A stretch of DNA of 64,000 bases from Nocardioides kribbensis (GTDB lineage Bacteria > Actinomycetota > Actinomycetes > Propionibacteriales > Nocardioidaceae): positions 310,001-374,000 of the forward strand of contig NZ_JADCLL010000002.1 of assembly GCF_015070375.1 (NCBI RefSeq), written 5' to 3'. The notes below the pieces were generated by a model, which worked only from the letters and a program-made list of their open reading frames with translations, had not been told where the DNA came from and made no database searches. The translations under genes were made by a program, and so were the position numbers. Shown here one piece after another: positions 9,559 through 18,384 of the stretch; the first letter of the stretch is position 1; each line of letters opens with the position of its first letter.

Positions 9559-10424
9559 CCAGCACCCCGGACAGCCCCACCGCCCCGTCCGCAGGCGCGG
9601 TGGCTCCGCCGCCCGCCCAGCCGGCCGGCGGCCTCCTCGACGCGCTCCTCGAGGACCTGCGCGCCGAGGGCGACCTGCTGCGCGCGACGGTGGCCGACCT
9701 CGACGCCGCCGGCTGGGCCACGCCCACCCCGGCGCCCGGCTGGAGCGTGGCCACCCAGGTCGGCCACCTGCTGTGGACCGACGAGGTCGCCGCCCTCTCG
9801 GCCCGCGCCGGCACCCCCGAGGGGAAGGCGGCGTGGGACGAGGTCGTCACCGGCGCGCTCGGCGACCCCGACCGCTTCGTCGACGAGGCCGCCCTCGCCC
9901 TGGGCGCCCTCCCGCCGGCCGAGCTGCTCGGGCGGTGGGACGACGCCCGCGCCGCGCTGGCCGAGGCGCTGCGTGCGGTGCCGGCGGGGCAGCGGATGCC
10001 GTGGTTCGGCCCGCCGATGTCGCCGACCTCGATGGGCACGGCGCGCTTCATGGAGACCTGGGCCCACGCCCAGGACGTCCACGAGGCGCTCGGCACCACC
10101 CCGGAGCCCACCGACCGGATCCGCCACGTCGCCCACCTCGGCGTGCGCACCCGCGGCTTCGCCCACTCCGTGCACGGCGAGCCCGCCCCCACCGAGGAGG
10201 TGCGCGTCGAGCTGACCGCCCCCTCGGGCGAGACCTGGGCCTGGGGCCCCGACGACGCCGCGCAGCGGGTCACCGGGCCGGCCCTCGACTTCTGCCTCCT
10301 CGTCACCCAACGGGTGCACCGAGGCGACACCGCCCTGGTCGCCCAGGGCGCCGAGGCCGACCACTGGCTCGACATCGCCCAGGCCTTCGCCGGCCCCGCG
10401 GGCGAGGGACGCGAGAAGCGATGA
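9555..10424 (+). CDS. DinB-fold metal-binding protein (TIGR03084 family)
   Basis: 289 residues. The DinB/mycothiol-dependent maleylpyruvate isomerase N-terminal fold shows as a four-helix bundle with the early motif PGWSVATQVGHLLWTDE. His71 and later histidines in the WAHAQDVHEAL stretch are the probable metal ligands. The Ala/Pro-rich first 25 residues look disordered. DinB-fold enzymes in actinobacteria often use mycothiol as cofactor. Here it sits between the TetR gene and the AtuA-like gene with 4-nt overlaps on both sides, so it very likely belongs to the same pathway. Its reaction is not established. Confidence 0.85.
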   Translation: MTSTPDSPTAPSAGAVAPPPAQPAGGLLDALLEDLRAEGDLLRATVADLDAAGWATPTPAPGWSVATQVGHLLWTDEVAALSARAGTPEGKAAWDEVVTGALGDPDRFVDEAALALGALPPAELLGRWDDARAALAEALRAVPAGQRMPWFGPPMSPTSMGTARFMETWAHAQDVHEALGTTPEPTDRIRHVAHLGVRTRGFAHSVHGEPAPTEEVRVELTAPSGETWAWGPDDAAQRVTGPALDFCLLVTQRVHRGDTALVAQGAEADHWLDIAQAFAGPAGEGREKR

Positions 10425-12196
10425 CCTCCGAACCGACCTCCCCCGGCACGCCCGGCACCCTGCTGGTGGGCAACTGCTCCGGCTTCTACGGCGACCGCCT
10501 CAGCGCGATGCGCGAGATGGTCGAGGGCACCACCCAGGGCCGCCACCTCGACGTGCTCACCGGCGACTACCTCGCCGAGCTGACCATGCTCATCCTCGGC
10601 AAGGACACGATGAAGGACCCGGCGCTGGGCTACGCGCGCACCTTCGTGCGCCAGCTCGAGGAGAGCCTGGGCCTCGCCCTGGAGCGCGGGGTGCGGATCG
10701 TCGCCAACGCCGGCGGCCTCAACCCCGCCGGCCTGGCCGAGAAGGTCCGCGAGGTCGCCCGCGGCCTGGGCCTGGACCCCGCGGTCGCCCACGTCGAGGG
10801 CGACGACCTGCGGGCGGTGGCCCGCGAGCACGGCTGGCACGACGCGCTCACCGCCAACGCCTACCTCGGCGGCTTCGGCATCGCCGCCGCCCTGCGCGGG
10901 GGCGCCGACGTCGTGGTCACCGGCCGCGTCACCGACGCCTCCCTCGTGGTCGGCCCCGCGGTCGCCCACTTCGGCTGGGCCCCGACCGACCACGACGCGC
11001 TCGCCGGCGCCGTGGTCGCCGGTCACGTGCTCGAGTGCGGCACGCAGGCCACCGGCGGCAACTTCAGCGGCTTCCGCGCCCTGCTCGAGGCGGGCATGGA
11101 CCCCGCGGTGCCGCTCGGCTTCCCCGTCGCCGAGCTCGCCGCCGACGGCGGCTCGGTGATCACCAAGCCCGACGGCACCGGCGGCGCGGTCACCTGCGAC
11201 ACCGTCACCGCCCAGCTGGTCTACGAGATCCAGTCCACCCGCTACCTCGGCCCCGACGTCACCACCCACCTCGACTCCGTGCGTCTCGAGGAGGTCGGCC
11301 CCGACCGGGTCGCGGTCTCCGGGGTCACCGGCCAGGCCCCGCCCGAGCGGCTCAAGGTCTGCGTCAACGAGCTCGGCGGCTGGCGCAACAGCATCGAGCT
11401 GGTGCTCACCGGCCTCGACACCGAGGCCAAGGCCGCCTGGGTGCGCGCGCAGCTCGAGCCGCGGCTCAGCGCGCAGAGCGTCACCTGGTCGCAGCTGGCC
11501 CAGCCGCAGCCCGACGCCCCCACCGAGGAGGCCGCCTCGGTGCTGCTGCGCTGCACCGTCATGGACCCCGAGGCCGCCCCGTGCGCCAAGGCGTTCACCG
11601 GCCCCGCGGTCGAGCTGGCGCTCGCGTCGTACGCCGGCTTCACCCTGACCGGCCCCCCGCCGCAGCCCACCCCCTACGGCGTCTACCGACCGGCGTACGT
11701 CGAGCGCGCCGCGGTCGCCCACACGGTCGTGCACGCCGACGGCCGCCGCGAGGTCGTGCCCGACCCGGTCGCCTTCTCCGAGGCCGACCACGACGCGGGT
11801 CGTCGCCCCTCGCCCTACCCCGCCCCGGCCGACACCCTCAACCGCCGGATGCCGCTGGGCAGCTTCGTGCACGCCCGCTCGGGCGACAAGGGCGGCGACG
11901 CCAACATCGGGCTGTGGGTCGCCCGTGACGGCTCCCCGCGCTACGACGCCCGGGTGACCTGGCTGGCCAAGGTGATGAGCCCGCGCAAGGTCCGCGAGCT
12001 GGTGCCGGAGGCCGCCGACCTGCCGCCCGACGCCGTCGAGGTCCACCTGCTGCCCCACCTCGGCGCCGTCAACGTCGTCATCCACGGCCTGCTCGGCCGC
12101 GGCGTCGCCGCCTCCACCCGCTTCGACCCGCAGGCCAAGGGCCTCGGGGAGTGGGTCCGCTCCCGCTCCGTCCACGTCCAGGAGGGACTGCTGTGA
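10421..12196 (+). CDS. Acyclic terpene utilisation AtuA family protein (DUF1446)
   Basis: 591 residues. The N-terminal DUF1446 domain (about 10-450) has the Gly-rich opening LLVGNCSGFYGDR and the conserved ANAGGLNP and VVTGRVTDASLV stretches. The C-terminal AtuA-like domain (about 470-590) has HARSGDKGGDANIGLWV. AtuA is named from the citronellol/geraniol pathway of Pseudomonas, but its exact activity is unresolved; a role next to an acyl-CoA carboxylase is consistent across genomes. In M. tuberculosis the homologous position is Rv0976c, next to fadE13, accD2, accA2 and fadE12, the same order as here (gene numbers from memory). Coupled to its neighbours by 4-nt overlaps. Confidence 0.9.
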   Translation: MTSEPTSPGTPGTLLVGNCSGFYGDRLSAMREMVEGTTQGRHLDVLTGDYLAELTMLILGKDTMKDPALGYARTFVRQLEESLGLALERGVRIVANAGGLNPAGLAEKVREVARGLGLDPAVAHVEGDDLRAVAREHGWHDALTANAYLGGFGIAAALRGGADVVVTGRVTDASLVVGPAVAHFGWAPTDHDALAGAVVAGHVLECGTQATGGNFSGFRALLEAGMDPAVPLGFPVAELAADGGSVITKPDGTGGAVTCDTVTAQLVYEIQSTRYLGPDVTTHLDSVRLEEVGPDRVAVSGVTGQAPPERLKVCVNELGGWRNSIELVLTGLDTEAKAAWVRAQLEPRLSAQSVTWSQLAQPQPDAPTEEAASVLLRCTVMDPEAAPCAKAFTGPAVELALASYAGFTLTGPPPQPTPYGVYRPAYVERAAVAHTVVHADGRREVVPDPVAFSEADHDAGRRPSPYPAPADTLNRRMPLGSFVHARSGDKGGDANIGLWVARDGSPRYDARVTWLAKVMSPRKVRELVPEAADLPPDAVEVHLLPHLGAVNVVIHGLLGRGVAASTRFDPQAKGLGEWVRSRSVHVQEGLL

Positions 12197-13371
12197 CCAT
12201 GCTGACCGACCCCGCCACCGGCCCCACCACCAGCACGCGCGCCGAGGAGCTGCAGGCGCTGCGCGAGACGGCGGCGGAGTTCGTGCGCCGTGAGGTGGCG
12301 CCCCACCTGCAGGCCTGGGAGGACGCCGGCGAGGTGCCGCGCGCGCTGCACCGCGCCGCGGCCCGGCAGGGCCTGCTCGGTGTCTCCTTCGCCGAGGAGG
12401 TCGGCGGCCAGGGCGGCGACCTCGAGCACTCGGTGGCGCTGCAGGAGGCGATGTTCGCCGCCGGCGCCTCCAGCGGGCTGATGTCGGCGCTGTTCACCGG
12501 CGGCATCGCGCTGCCCCACATCGCCGCCCACGGCTCGCCCGACCTGGTCGACCGCTTCGTGCGGCCCACCCTGGCCGGCGAGCTCATCGGCTCCCTCGGC
12601 GTCACCGAGCCCGGCGGCGGCTCCGACGTCGCCGGCATCCGCACCACCGCGCGCCGCGACGGCGACCACTACGTCGTCAACGGCGCCAAGACCTTCATCA
12701 CCTCCGCGGTGCGCGGCGACTTCGTCACCACCGCGGTGCGCACCGGCGGCGAGGGCCACGCCGGCCTCAGCCTGCTCGTGGTCGAGAAGGGCACGCCCGG
12801 CCTCACCGTCGACCGCTCGCTGGCCAAGATGGGCTGGCACTGCTCCGACACCGCCGAGCTGTCCTACGTCGACGTGCGCGTGCCGGTCTCGCACCTGGTG
12901 GGGGAGGAGAACGCCGGCTTCTACCTCATCGCCGAGCAGTTCGTGGTCGAGCGGATCGCCCTGGCCGTGCACGCCTACGGCATCGCCGCCCGCTCGCTGG
13001 CCCTCACCGCCGCGTGGTGCCGCGAGCGCGAGACCTTCGGCAAGCCGCTGGTGGCCAACCAGGTCGTGCGCCACAAGCTCGTCGAGATGCACCGCCAGGT
13101 CGAGGTGGCCCGCGCCTACACCCACGAGGTCGTGCGCCGCCACGTCGCCGGTGAGAGCGTCATCGCCGAGGCCTGCCTGGCCAAGCAGACCGCCTGTGAC
13201 GCCGCCACCGCGGTGTGCCACGAGGCCGTCCAGCTCCACGGCGGCGCGGGCTACATGCACGGCAGCGAGGTCGAGCGCCACTACCGCGACGCCCGCATCC
13301 TGCCCATCGGCGGTGGTGCCACCGAGGTGCTCACCGACCTGGCCGCCAAGCTGCTGGGCTACGCCCGATGA
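12193..13371 (+). CDS. Acyl-CoA dehydrogenase (FadE13-like)
   Basis: 392 residues, full length for the family. The helical N-terminal domain leads to the FAD-binding signature LGVTEPGGGSDVAGIRT near residue 140, and the C-terminal flavin-contact motif AVQLHGGAGYM is near 350. The GTG at 12193 overlaps the previous stop (GTGA); an ATG two codons later is an alternative. It should introduce an alpha,beta double bond into an acyl-CoA that the downstream carboxylase then acts on, as in leucine or geranyl-CoA catabolism. The substrate is not evident from sequence alone. Confidence 0.9.
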   Translation: MTMLTDPATGPTTSTRAEELQALRETAAEFVRREVAPHLQAWEDAGEVPRALHRAAARQGLLGVSFAEEVGGQGGDLEHSVALQEAMFAAGASSGLMSALFTGGIALPHIAAHGSPDLVDRFVRPTLAGELIGSLGVTEPGGGSDVAGIRTTARRDGDHYVVNGAKTFITSAVRGDFVTTAVRTGGEGHAGLSLLVVEKGTPGLTVDRSLAKMGWHCSDTAELSYVDVRVPVSHLVGEENAGFYLIAEQFVVERIALAVHAYGIAARSLALTAAWCRERETFGKPLVANQVVRHKLVEMHRQVEVARAYTHEVVRRHVAGESVIAEACLAKQTACDAATAVCHEAVQLHGGAGYMHGSEVERHYRDARILPIGGGATEVLTDLAAKLLGYAR

Positions 13372-15029
13372 GCGCGGCCCCCGAGGTGGGCCCCGAGGCC
13401 GGCACCGACGCGAGCACCGACACCGCCGCCACGCCGTCCGACGCCCGGCCCACCCACCGCGAGGCCATGCTGGCCAAGCTCGACGCCCTGGCCGCCGAGC
13501 ACGCCAAGGCCGTCGCCGGCGGCGGGGAGAAGTACGTCGCACGCCACCACGCCCGCGGCAAGCTGCTGCCCCGCGAGCGCATCGAGCTGCTGGTCGACGA
13601 GGGCTCGGCCTTCCTCGAGCTCAGCCCGCTGGCGGGCTGGGGCTCCGACTTCGCCGTCGGCGCCAGCATGGTCACCGGCATCGGGGTGGTCGAGGGCGTC
13701 GAGTGCATGATCACCGCCAACGACCCCACGGTGAAGGGCGGCGCCAGCAACCCCTGGACGGTCAAGAAGGCCTTCCGGGCCCACCAGATCGCCGAGGAGA
13801 ACGGCCTGCCCACGATCGCCCTCGTGGAGTCCGGCGGCGCCGACCTGCCGACCCAGAAGGAGATCTTCATCCCGGGCGGCAAGACCTTCCGCGACATCAC
13901 CCGCAGCTCGGCGATGAAGCTGCCCACGGTGGCGCTGGTCTTCGGCAACTCCACCGCCGGCGGCGCCTACGTGCCCGGCATGAGCGACTACACCGTGATG
14001 GTGCGCGAGCAGGCCAAGGTCTTCCTGGGCGGCCCGCCGCTGGTGAGGATGGCCACCGGCGAGGAGTCCGACGACGAGTCGCTGGGCGGCGCGGAGATGC
14101 ACGCGCGCACCTCCGGCCTGGCCGACTACCTCGCCGAGGACGAGCGCGACGCGATCCGCATCGGCCGGCGCATCGTGGCCCGGCTGAACTGGCGCAAGGC
14201 CGGCGGCGCCGGGGCCGCCGCGGACCCGGCGTACGCCGAGCCCGACCACGACCCCGACGGTCTGCTCGACCTGGTCCCCAGCGACCTCAAGGAGCCCTTC
14301 GACCCCCGCGAGGTGATCGCGCGCGTCGTCGACGGCGTCAGCGCGACCAACGGCGTGGCCTTCGACGAGTTCAAGCCGCTCTACGGCACGTCGCTGGTCA
14401 CCGGCTGGGCCAGCATCCACGGCCACCCGGTCGGCATCCTCGCCAACGCCCAGGGCGTGCTCTTCAGCGAGGAGGCCCAGAAGGCCACGCAGTTCGTGCA
14501 GCTGGCCAACCAGACCGACACCCCGCTGCTCTTCCTGCACAACACCACCGGCTACATGGTCGGCAAGGAGTACGAGCAGGGCGGCATCATCAAGCACGGC
14601 GCGATGATGATCAACGCCATCTCCAACTCCACCGTGCCGCACCTGACGGTGATCATGGGCGCCTCCTACGGCGCCGGCAACTACGGCATGAACGGTCGCG
14701 CCTACGACCCCCGCTTCCTTTTCACCTGGCCCTCGGCCAAGTCGGCGGTGATGGGCCCCGCCCAGCTCGCCGGCGTCATGGAGATCGTGGCCCGCCAGTC
14801 GGCGGAGTCGCGCGGGCAGACCTTCGACGCCGAGGGCTTCGCCGGCGTCAAGGAGGTCGTGGAGGCCCAGATCGAGGAGCAGTCGCTGCCCTACTTCCTC
14901 TCCGGGATGCTCTACGACGACGGCGTCATCGACCCCCGCGACACCCGCACGGTGCTGGGCATCTGCCTCTCGGTCATCGACAGCAGCGCCTTCCGCGGCA
15001 CCGACCGCTTCGGCGTCTTCCGGATGTGA
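13368..15029 (+). CDS. Acyl-CoA carboxylase, carboxyltransferase (beta) subunit
   Basis: 553 residues with the two crotonase-like halves of biotin-dependent carboxyltransferases. The N-terminal half has FGNSTAGGAYVPG and the C-terminal half has GASYGAGNYGMNGRA. These Gly-rich oxyanion loops and the length match the methylcrotonyl-CoA/geranyl-CoA carboxylase beta group rather than propionyl-CoA carboxylase. It transfers carboxyl from biotin to an enoyl- or acyl-CoA. It partners with the alpha subunit encoded 63 nt downstream. The first 30 residues are acidic and Ala/Thr-rich. Confidence 0.93.
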   Translation: MSAAPEVGPEAGTDASTDTAATPSDARPTHREAMLAKLDALAAEHAKAVAGGGEKYVARHHARGKLLPRERIELLVDEGSAFLELSPLAGWGSDFAVGASMVTGIGVVEGVECMITANDPTVKGGASNPWTVKKAFRAHQIAEENGLPTIALVESGGADLPTQKEIFIPGGKTFRDITRSSAMKLPTVALVFGNSTAGGAYVPGMSDYTVMVREQAKVFLGGPPLVRMATGEESDDESLGGAEMHARTSGLADYLAEDERDAIRIGRRIVARLNWRKAGGAGAAADPAYAEPDHDPDGLLDLVPSDLKEPFDPREVIARVVDGVSATNGVAFDEFKPLYGTSLVTGWASIHGHPVGILANAQGVLFSEEAQKATQFVQLANQTDTPLLFLHNTTGYMVGKEYEQGGIIKHGAMMINAISNSTVPHLTVIMGASYGAGNYGMNGRAYDPRFLFTWPSAKSAVMGPAQLAGVMEIVARQSAESRGQTFDAEGFAGVKEVVEAQIEEQSLPYFLSGMLYDDGVIDPRDTRTVLGICLSVIDSSAFRGTDRFGVFRM

Positions 15030-15092
15030 GGCGCCCGTGACCCGCCCCGTGCCGACCGCCGTGCCCGCAGCACCGTCCCCGAGAGGCCTCCC

Positions 15093-17039
15093 GTGATCAC
15101 CCGTCTCCTCGTCGCCAACCGCGCCGAGATCGCCAGCCGCGTCTTCGCCACCTGCCGCCGCCTGGGCGTCTCGACGGTCGCGGTGCACTCCGACGCCGAC
15201 GCGGCGCTGCCCTACGTCGGGGAGGCCGACGTCGCCGTACGGCTGCCGGGCGCCGCGCCCGCGGAGACCTACCTGCGCGTCGACCTGCTGCTGGAGGCCG
15301 CGCGCGCCAGCGGCGCCGACGCCGTGCACCCCGGCTACGGCTTCCTCTCCGAGAGCGCCGACTTCGCCCGCGCCGTCCTCGACGCCGGCCTCACCTGGGT
15401 CGGCCCCGACCCCTCCTCCATCGAGCAGATGGGCTCCAAGATCGAGTCGAAGCGGCTGATGGAGGCCGCCGGGGTGCCGGTGCTGCGCAACCACTCCGTC
15501 GACGACGCCTCCGAGGCCGACCTGCCGCTGCTGGTCAAGGCCTCCGCGGGCGGCGGCGGGCGCGGCATGCGGGTCGTGCGCGACCTGGCCGACCTGCCCG
15601 GCGAGGTCGAGCGGGCCCGGGCCGAGGCGCAGTCGGCCTTCGGCGACGGCACGGTCTTCGTGGAGACCTACGTCGAGCGCGGCCGCCACGTGGAGGTGCA
15701 GGTCGTGGGCCACCGCGACGGTGTCCTCGTGCTCGGCGAGCGCGACTGCTCGGTGCAGCGGCGCCACCAGAAGGTGGTCGAGGAGTCGCCGGCGCCGGGC
15801 CTGCCCGACGCCGTGCGCGCCGCCCTGCACGAGGCCGCCCGTGCGGCCGCCGCCGCGATCGACTACCGCGGTGCCGGCACCGTGGAGTTCCTCTACGACC
15901 CCGCCACGGAGCGCTTCTTCTTCCTGGAGATGAACACCCGCCTCCAGGTCGAGCACCCGGTCACCGAGCTGGTCCACGGCGTCGACCTGGTCGACCTCCA
16001 GCTCACGGTGGCCGAGGGCGGCGTGCCCGACCCCCGCGCCATCGGCGAGACCTACGGCCACGCCGTCGAGGTGCGCCTCTACGCCGAGGACCCCGCCGCC
16101 GACTACCAGCCGCAGAGCGGACCGCTGAGCGTGCTCGAGGTGCCCGGCGTCGATGCCCGCTTCGACCTGCTCAACCGCCCCGGCGTGCGCCTCGACGCCG
16201 GCTTCGCCGGCGGCAGCGAGGTCTCCACCCACTACGACGCGATGCTGGCCAAGGTGATCGCCTGGGCGCCCACCCGCGAGCAGGCCGTGCGCCGGCTGGC
16301 CGACACCCTGGCCCGCACCCGGGTGCACGGCGTGGTGACCAACCGCGACCTGCTCGTGCAGGTGCTGCGCTCGCCCGACTTCGTGGCGGGCGACCTCAGC
16401 ACGGCCTTCCTCGCCGACCACCCGGCGCTCGCCCCCGCCGCCGACCCGGGGGCGCCCGTCGCCGCCGCGCTGGCGCTGGCCGAGCACGCCCGCGCCGCCC
16501 GGCGGGTGCAGGGCCGCATCCCGGTGGCCTGGCGCAGCGTCGTGAGCCAGCCGCAGCGCACCGAGCTCGACCACGCCGGCGAGCCGGTCGTCGTGGAGTG
16601 GTGGGGCGGGCGCGACGGCTACACCGTCGAGGGCTGCACCGTCGTCGCGGCCGGGCCGACCGAGGTGGTCCTGGAGCGCGACGGGCTGCGCTCGTCGTAC
16701 GCCGTGGCGGTGTCGGGGCCGAGCGGTCGCGAGGTCGTCGACGTCGACGGGCCGGGAGGTCACGCCCGGCTGGTGCGGGTGCCGCGGTTCGTCGACCCCG
16801 CCGAGCAGGTCGCGGCCGGCTCCCTGCTGGCCCCCATGCCCGGCACCGTCGTCAGCGTCGCCGTCGAGGAGGGGCAGGCCGTCGTCGCGGGCCAGCCCGT
16901 GCTGGTGCTCGAGGCCATGAAGATGCAGCACACCGTGAGCGCGCCCGCCGACGGCACGCTCGCCCGGATCACCGTCCAGCCCGGCGCGCAGGTCGCCGCC
17001 GGAGAGGTTCTCGCCGTCGTCGAAGGAGAGGTCGCATGA
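15093..17039 (+). CDS. Acyl-CoA carboxylase alpha subunit (biotin carboxylase + BCCP)
   Basis: 648 residues. The N-terminal biotin carboxylase domain (about 1-445) opens with ITRLLVANRAEIASR and has the ATP-grasp glycine loop KASAGGGGRGMR, then EMNTRLQVEHPVTE. A linker BT region follows. The biotin carboxyl carrier domain at about 575-645 has biotin-acceptor Lys610 in EAMKM. GTG start with RBS GAGAGG at 15081-15086. Together with the beta subunit it makes a complete carboxylase. Its stop overlaps the next ATG. The 62-nt gap before it holds no gene. Confidence 0.95.
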   Translation: MITRLLVANRAEIASRVFATCRRLGVSTVAVHSDADAALPYVGEADVAVRLPGAAPAETYLRVDLLLEAARASGADAVHPGYGFLSESADFARAVLDAGLTWVGPDPSSIEQMGSKIESKRLMEAAGVPVLRNHSVDDASEADLPLLVKASAGGGGRGMRVVRDLADLPGEVERARAEAQSAFGDGTVFVETYVERGRHVEVQVVGHRDGVLVLGERDCSVQRRHQKVVEESPAPGLPDAVRAALHEAARAAAAAIDYRGAGTVEFLYDPATERFFFLEMNTRLQVEHPVTELVHGVDLVDLQLTVAEGGVPDPRAIGETYGHAVEVRLYAEDPAADYQPQSGPLSVLEVPGVDARFDLLNRPGVRLDAGFAGGSEVSTHYDAMLAKVIAWAPTREQAVRRLADTLARTRVHGVVTNRDLLVQVLRSPDFVAGDLSTAFLADHPALAPAADPGAPVAAALALAEHARAARRVQGRIPVAWRSVVSQPQRTELDHAGEPVVVEWWGGRDGYTVEGCTVVAAGPTEVVLERDGLRSSYAVAVSGPSGREVVDVDGPGGHARLVRVPRFVDPAEQVAAGSLLAPMPGTVVSVAVEEGQAVVAGQPVLVLEAMKMQHTVSAPADGTLARITVQPGAQVAAGEVLAVVEGEVA

Positions 17040-18220
17040 CCACGCAGGTCCAGCCCACCACCACCGCTTTCACCGAGACCGAGGAGCGCCGCGAGCTGCG
17101 CACCCAGGTCGCCCGGCTCGCCGCGAAGTACGGGCGGGAGTACTTCACCGAGAAGGCCCGCTCCGGCGGCAAGACCACCGACCTGTGGCTCGAGATCGGC
17201 AAGAACGGCTACCTCGGCATCAACATCCCCGAGCAGTACGGCGGCGGGGGCGGCGGCATCGGCGACATCGCCGCGGTCTGCGAGGAGCTCGCCGCCCAGG
17301 GCTGCCCGCTGCTGCTCATGGTGGTCAGCCCCGCGATCTGCGGCACGATCATCAGCCGCTACGGCACCGAGGAGCAGAAGCAGCGCTGGCTGCCCGGGCT
17401 GTGCGACGGCACCGGCACCATGGCCTTCGCCATCACCGAGCCCGACGCGGGCACCAACACCCACAACATCACCACCACCGCGCGCCGCGACGGCGACGGC
17501 TGGGTGCTCAACGGCCGCAAGATCTGGATCTCGGGCATCGACGAGGCGCAGAACGTGCTGGTCGTGGCCCGCACCGAGGACGCCCGCACCGGCCGGCTCA
17601 AGCCGTGCCTCTTCGTCGTGCCGACCGACGCCGAGGGCTTCGAGGCCCGGGCGATCCCGATGGAGATCGTCTCCCCGGAGAACCAGTTCCAGGTGTTCAT
17701 CGACGACGTCGAGCTGCCCGCCGACGCGCTCGTGGGCGACGAGAACGGCGGCCTCGCGCAGCTCTTCGCCGGGCTCAACCCCGAGCGGATCATGGCCGCC
17801 GCCTTCTCCCTCGGCCTGGCCCGCTTCGCCCTGGAGAAGGCCACCGCCTACGCCAAGGAGCGCGTGGTCTTCGACGTGCCGATCGGCGCCCACCAGGCCA
17901 TCGCGCACCCGCTCGCGCAGAGCCACATCGAGATCGAGCTGGCCCGGCTGATGAACCAGAAGGCCGCCGCGCTCTTCGACGCCGGCGACGAGATGGCCGC
18001 GGGCGAGGCCGCCAACATGGCCAAGTACGCCGCCGCCGAGGCCGCCTGCGACGTCGTCGACCGCGCCGTGCAGACCCACGGCGGCAACGGCGCCAGCCAG
18101 GAGTACGGCATGGCCGGCCTCCTCGTCGCCACCCGCGTCGGCCGGATCGCCCCCGTGAGCCGCGAGATGATCCTCAACTTCGTCTCGATGCACTCCCTGG
18201 GGCTGCCGAAGTCGTACTGA
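17036..18220 (+). CDS. Acyl-CoA dehydrogenase (FadE12-like)
   Basis: 394 residues. Contains the flavin motif AFAITEPDAGTNTHNI near residue 137, KIWISG near 165, and the C-terminal QTHGGNGASQEYGM. It is clearly divergent from the other dehydrogenase of this operon, so the two probably act on different intermediates. The ATG overlaps the alpha-subunit stop. Last gene of the operon, followed by a perfect 13-bp hairpin. The pairing of two dehydrogenases flanking a carboxylase repeats the fadE13-accD2-accA2-fadE12 layout of mycobacteria. Confidence 0.92.
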   Translation: MTTQVQPTTTAFTETEERRELRTQVARLAAKYGREYFTEKARSGGKTTDLWLEIGKNGYLGINIPEQYGGGGGGIGDIAAVCEELAAQGCPLLLMVVSPAICGTIISRYGTEEQKQRWLPGLCDGTGTMAFAITEPDAGTNTHNITTTARRDGDGWVLNGRKIWISGIDEAQNVLVVARTEDARTGRLKPCLFVVPTDAEGFEARAIPMEIVSPENQFQVFIDDVELPADALVGDENGGLAQLFAGLNPERIMAAAFSLGLARFALEKATAYAKERVVFDVPIGAHQAIAHPLAQSHIEIELARLMNQKAAALFDAGDEMAAGEAANMAKYAAAEAACDVVDRAVQTHGGNGASQEYGMAGLLVATRVGRIAPVSREMILNFVSMHSLGLPKSY

Positions 18221-18262
18221 GCGGGCCGCCGCCCGTCCCGGCTGTCACGCCCGGTGACCCGA

Positions 18263-18292
18263 TCTGCCGCCCCGTCACGACGGGGCGGCAGA
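18263..18292 (+). terminator. Hairpin terminator of the carboxylase operon
   Basis: Perfect 13-nt arms (18263-18275 and 18280-18292) with loop cacg, 43 nt after the last stop codon. No U-tract. Confidence 0.75.
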
Positions 18293-18372
18293 CGGCGCGG
18301 CTCGGCGCGGCAGCCGGTGCGCGTCGGCCCGCCGCGTCCGCCCCGCCGCGCGGGTGGCGGCGGTCACGGGCC

Positions 18373-18378
18373 TAGGGT
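18373..18378 (+). promoter_or_regulatory. -10 hexamer TAGGGT, leaderless AEC gene
   Basis: TAGGGT with 6 nt to the GTG at 18385. There is no Shine-Dalgarno sequence, so transcription very likely starts at or beside the start codon. Confidence 0.6.
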
Positions 18379-18384
18379 CGCGGC

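Noticed and set aside
13359..16931. Long minus-strand frame opposite the carboxylase genes
   Set aside because: It is antisense to two well-supported carboxylase subunits. Its composition is typical of reverse-frame translation in high-GC DNA.
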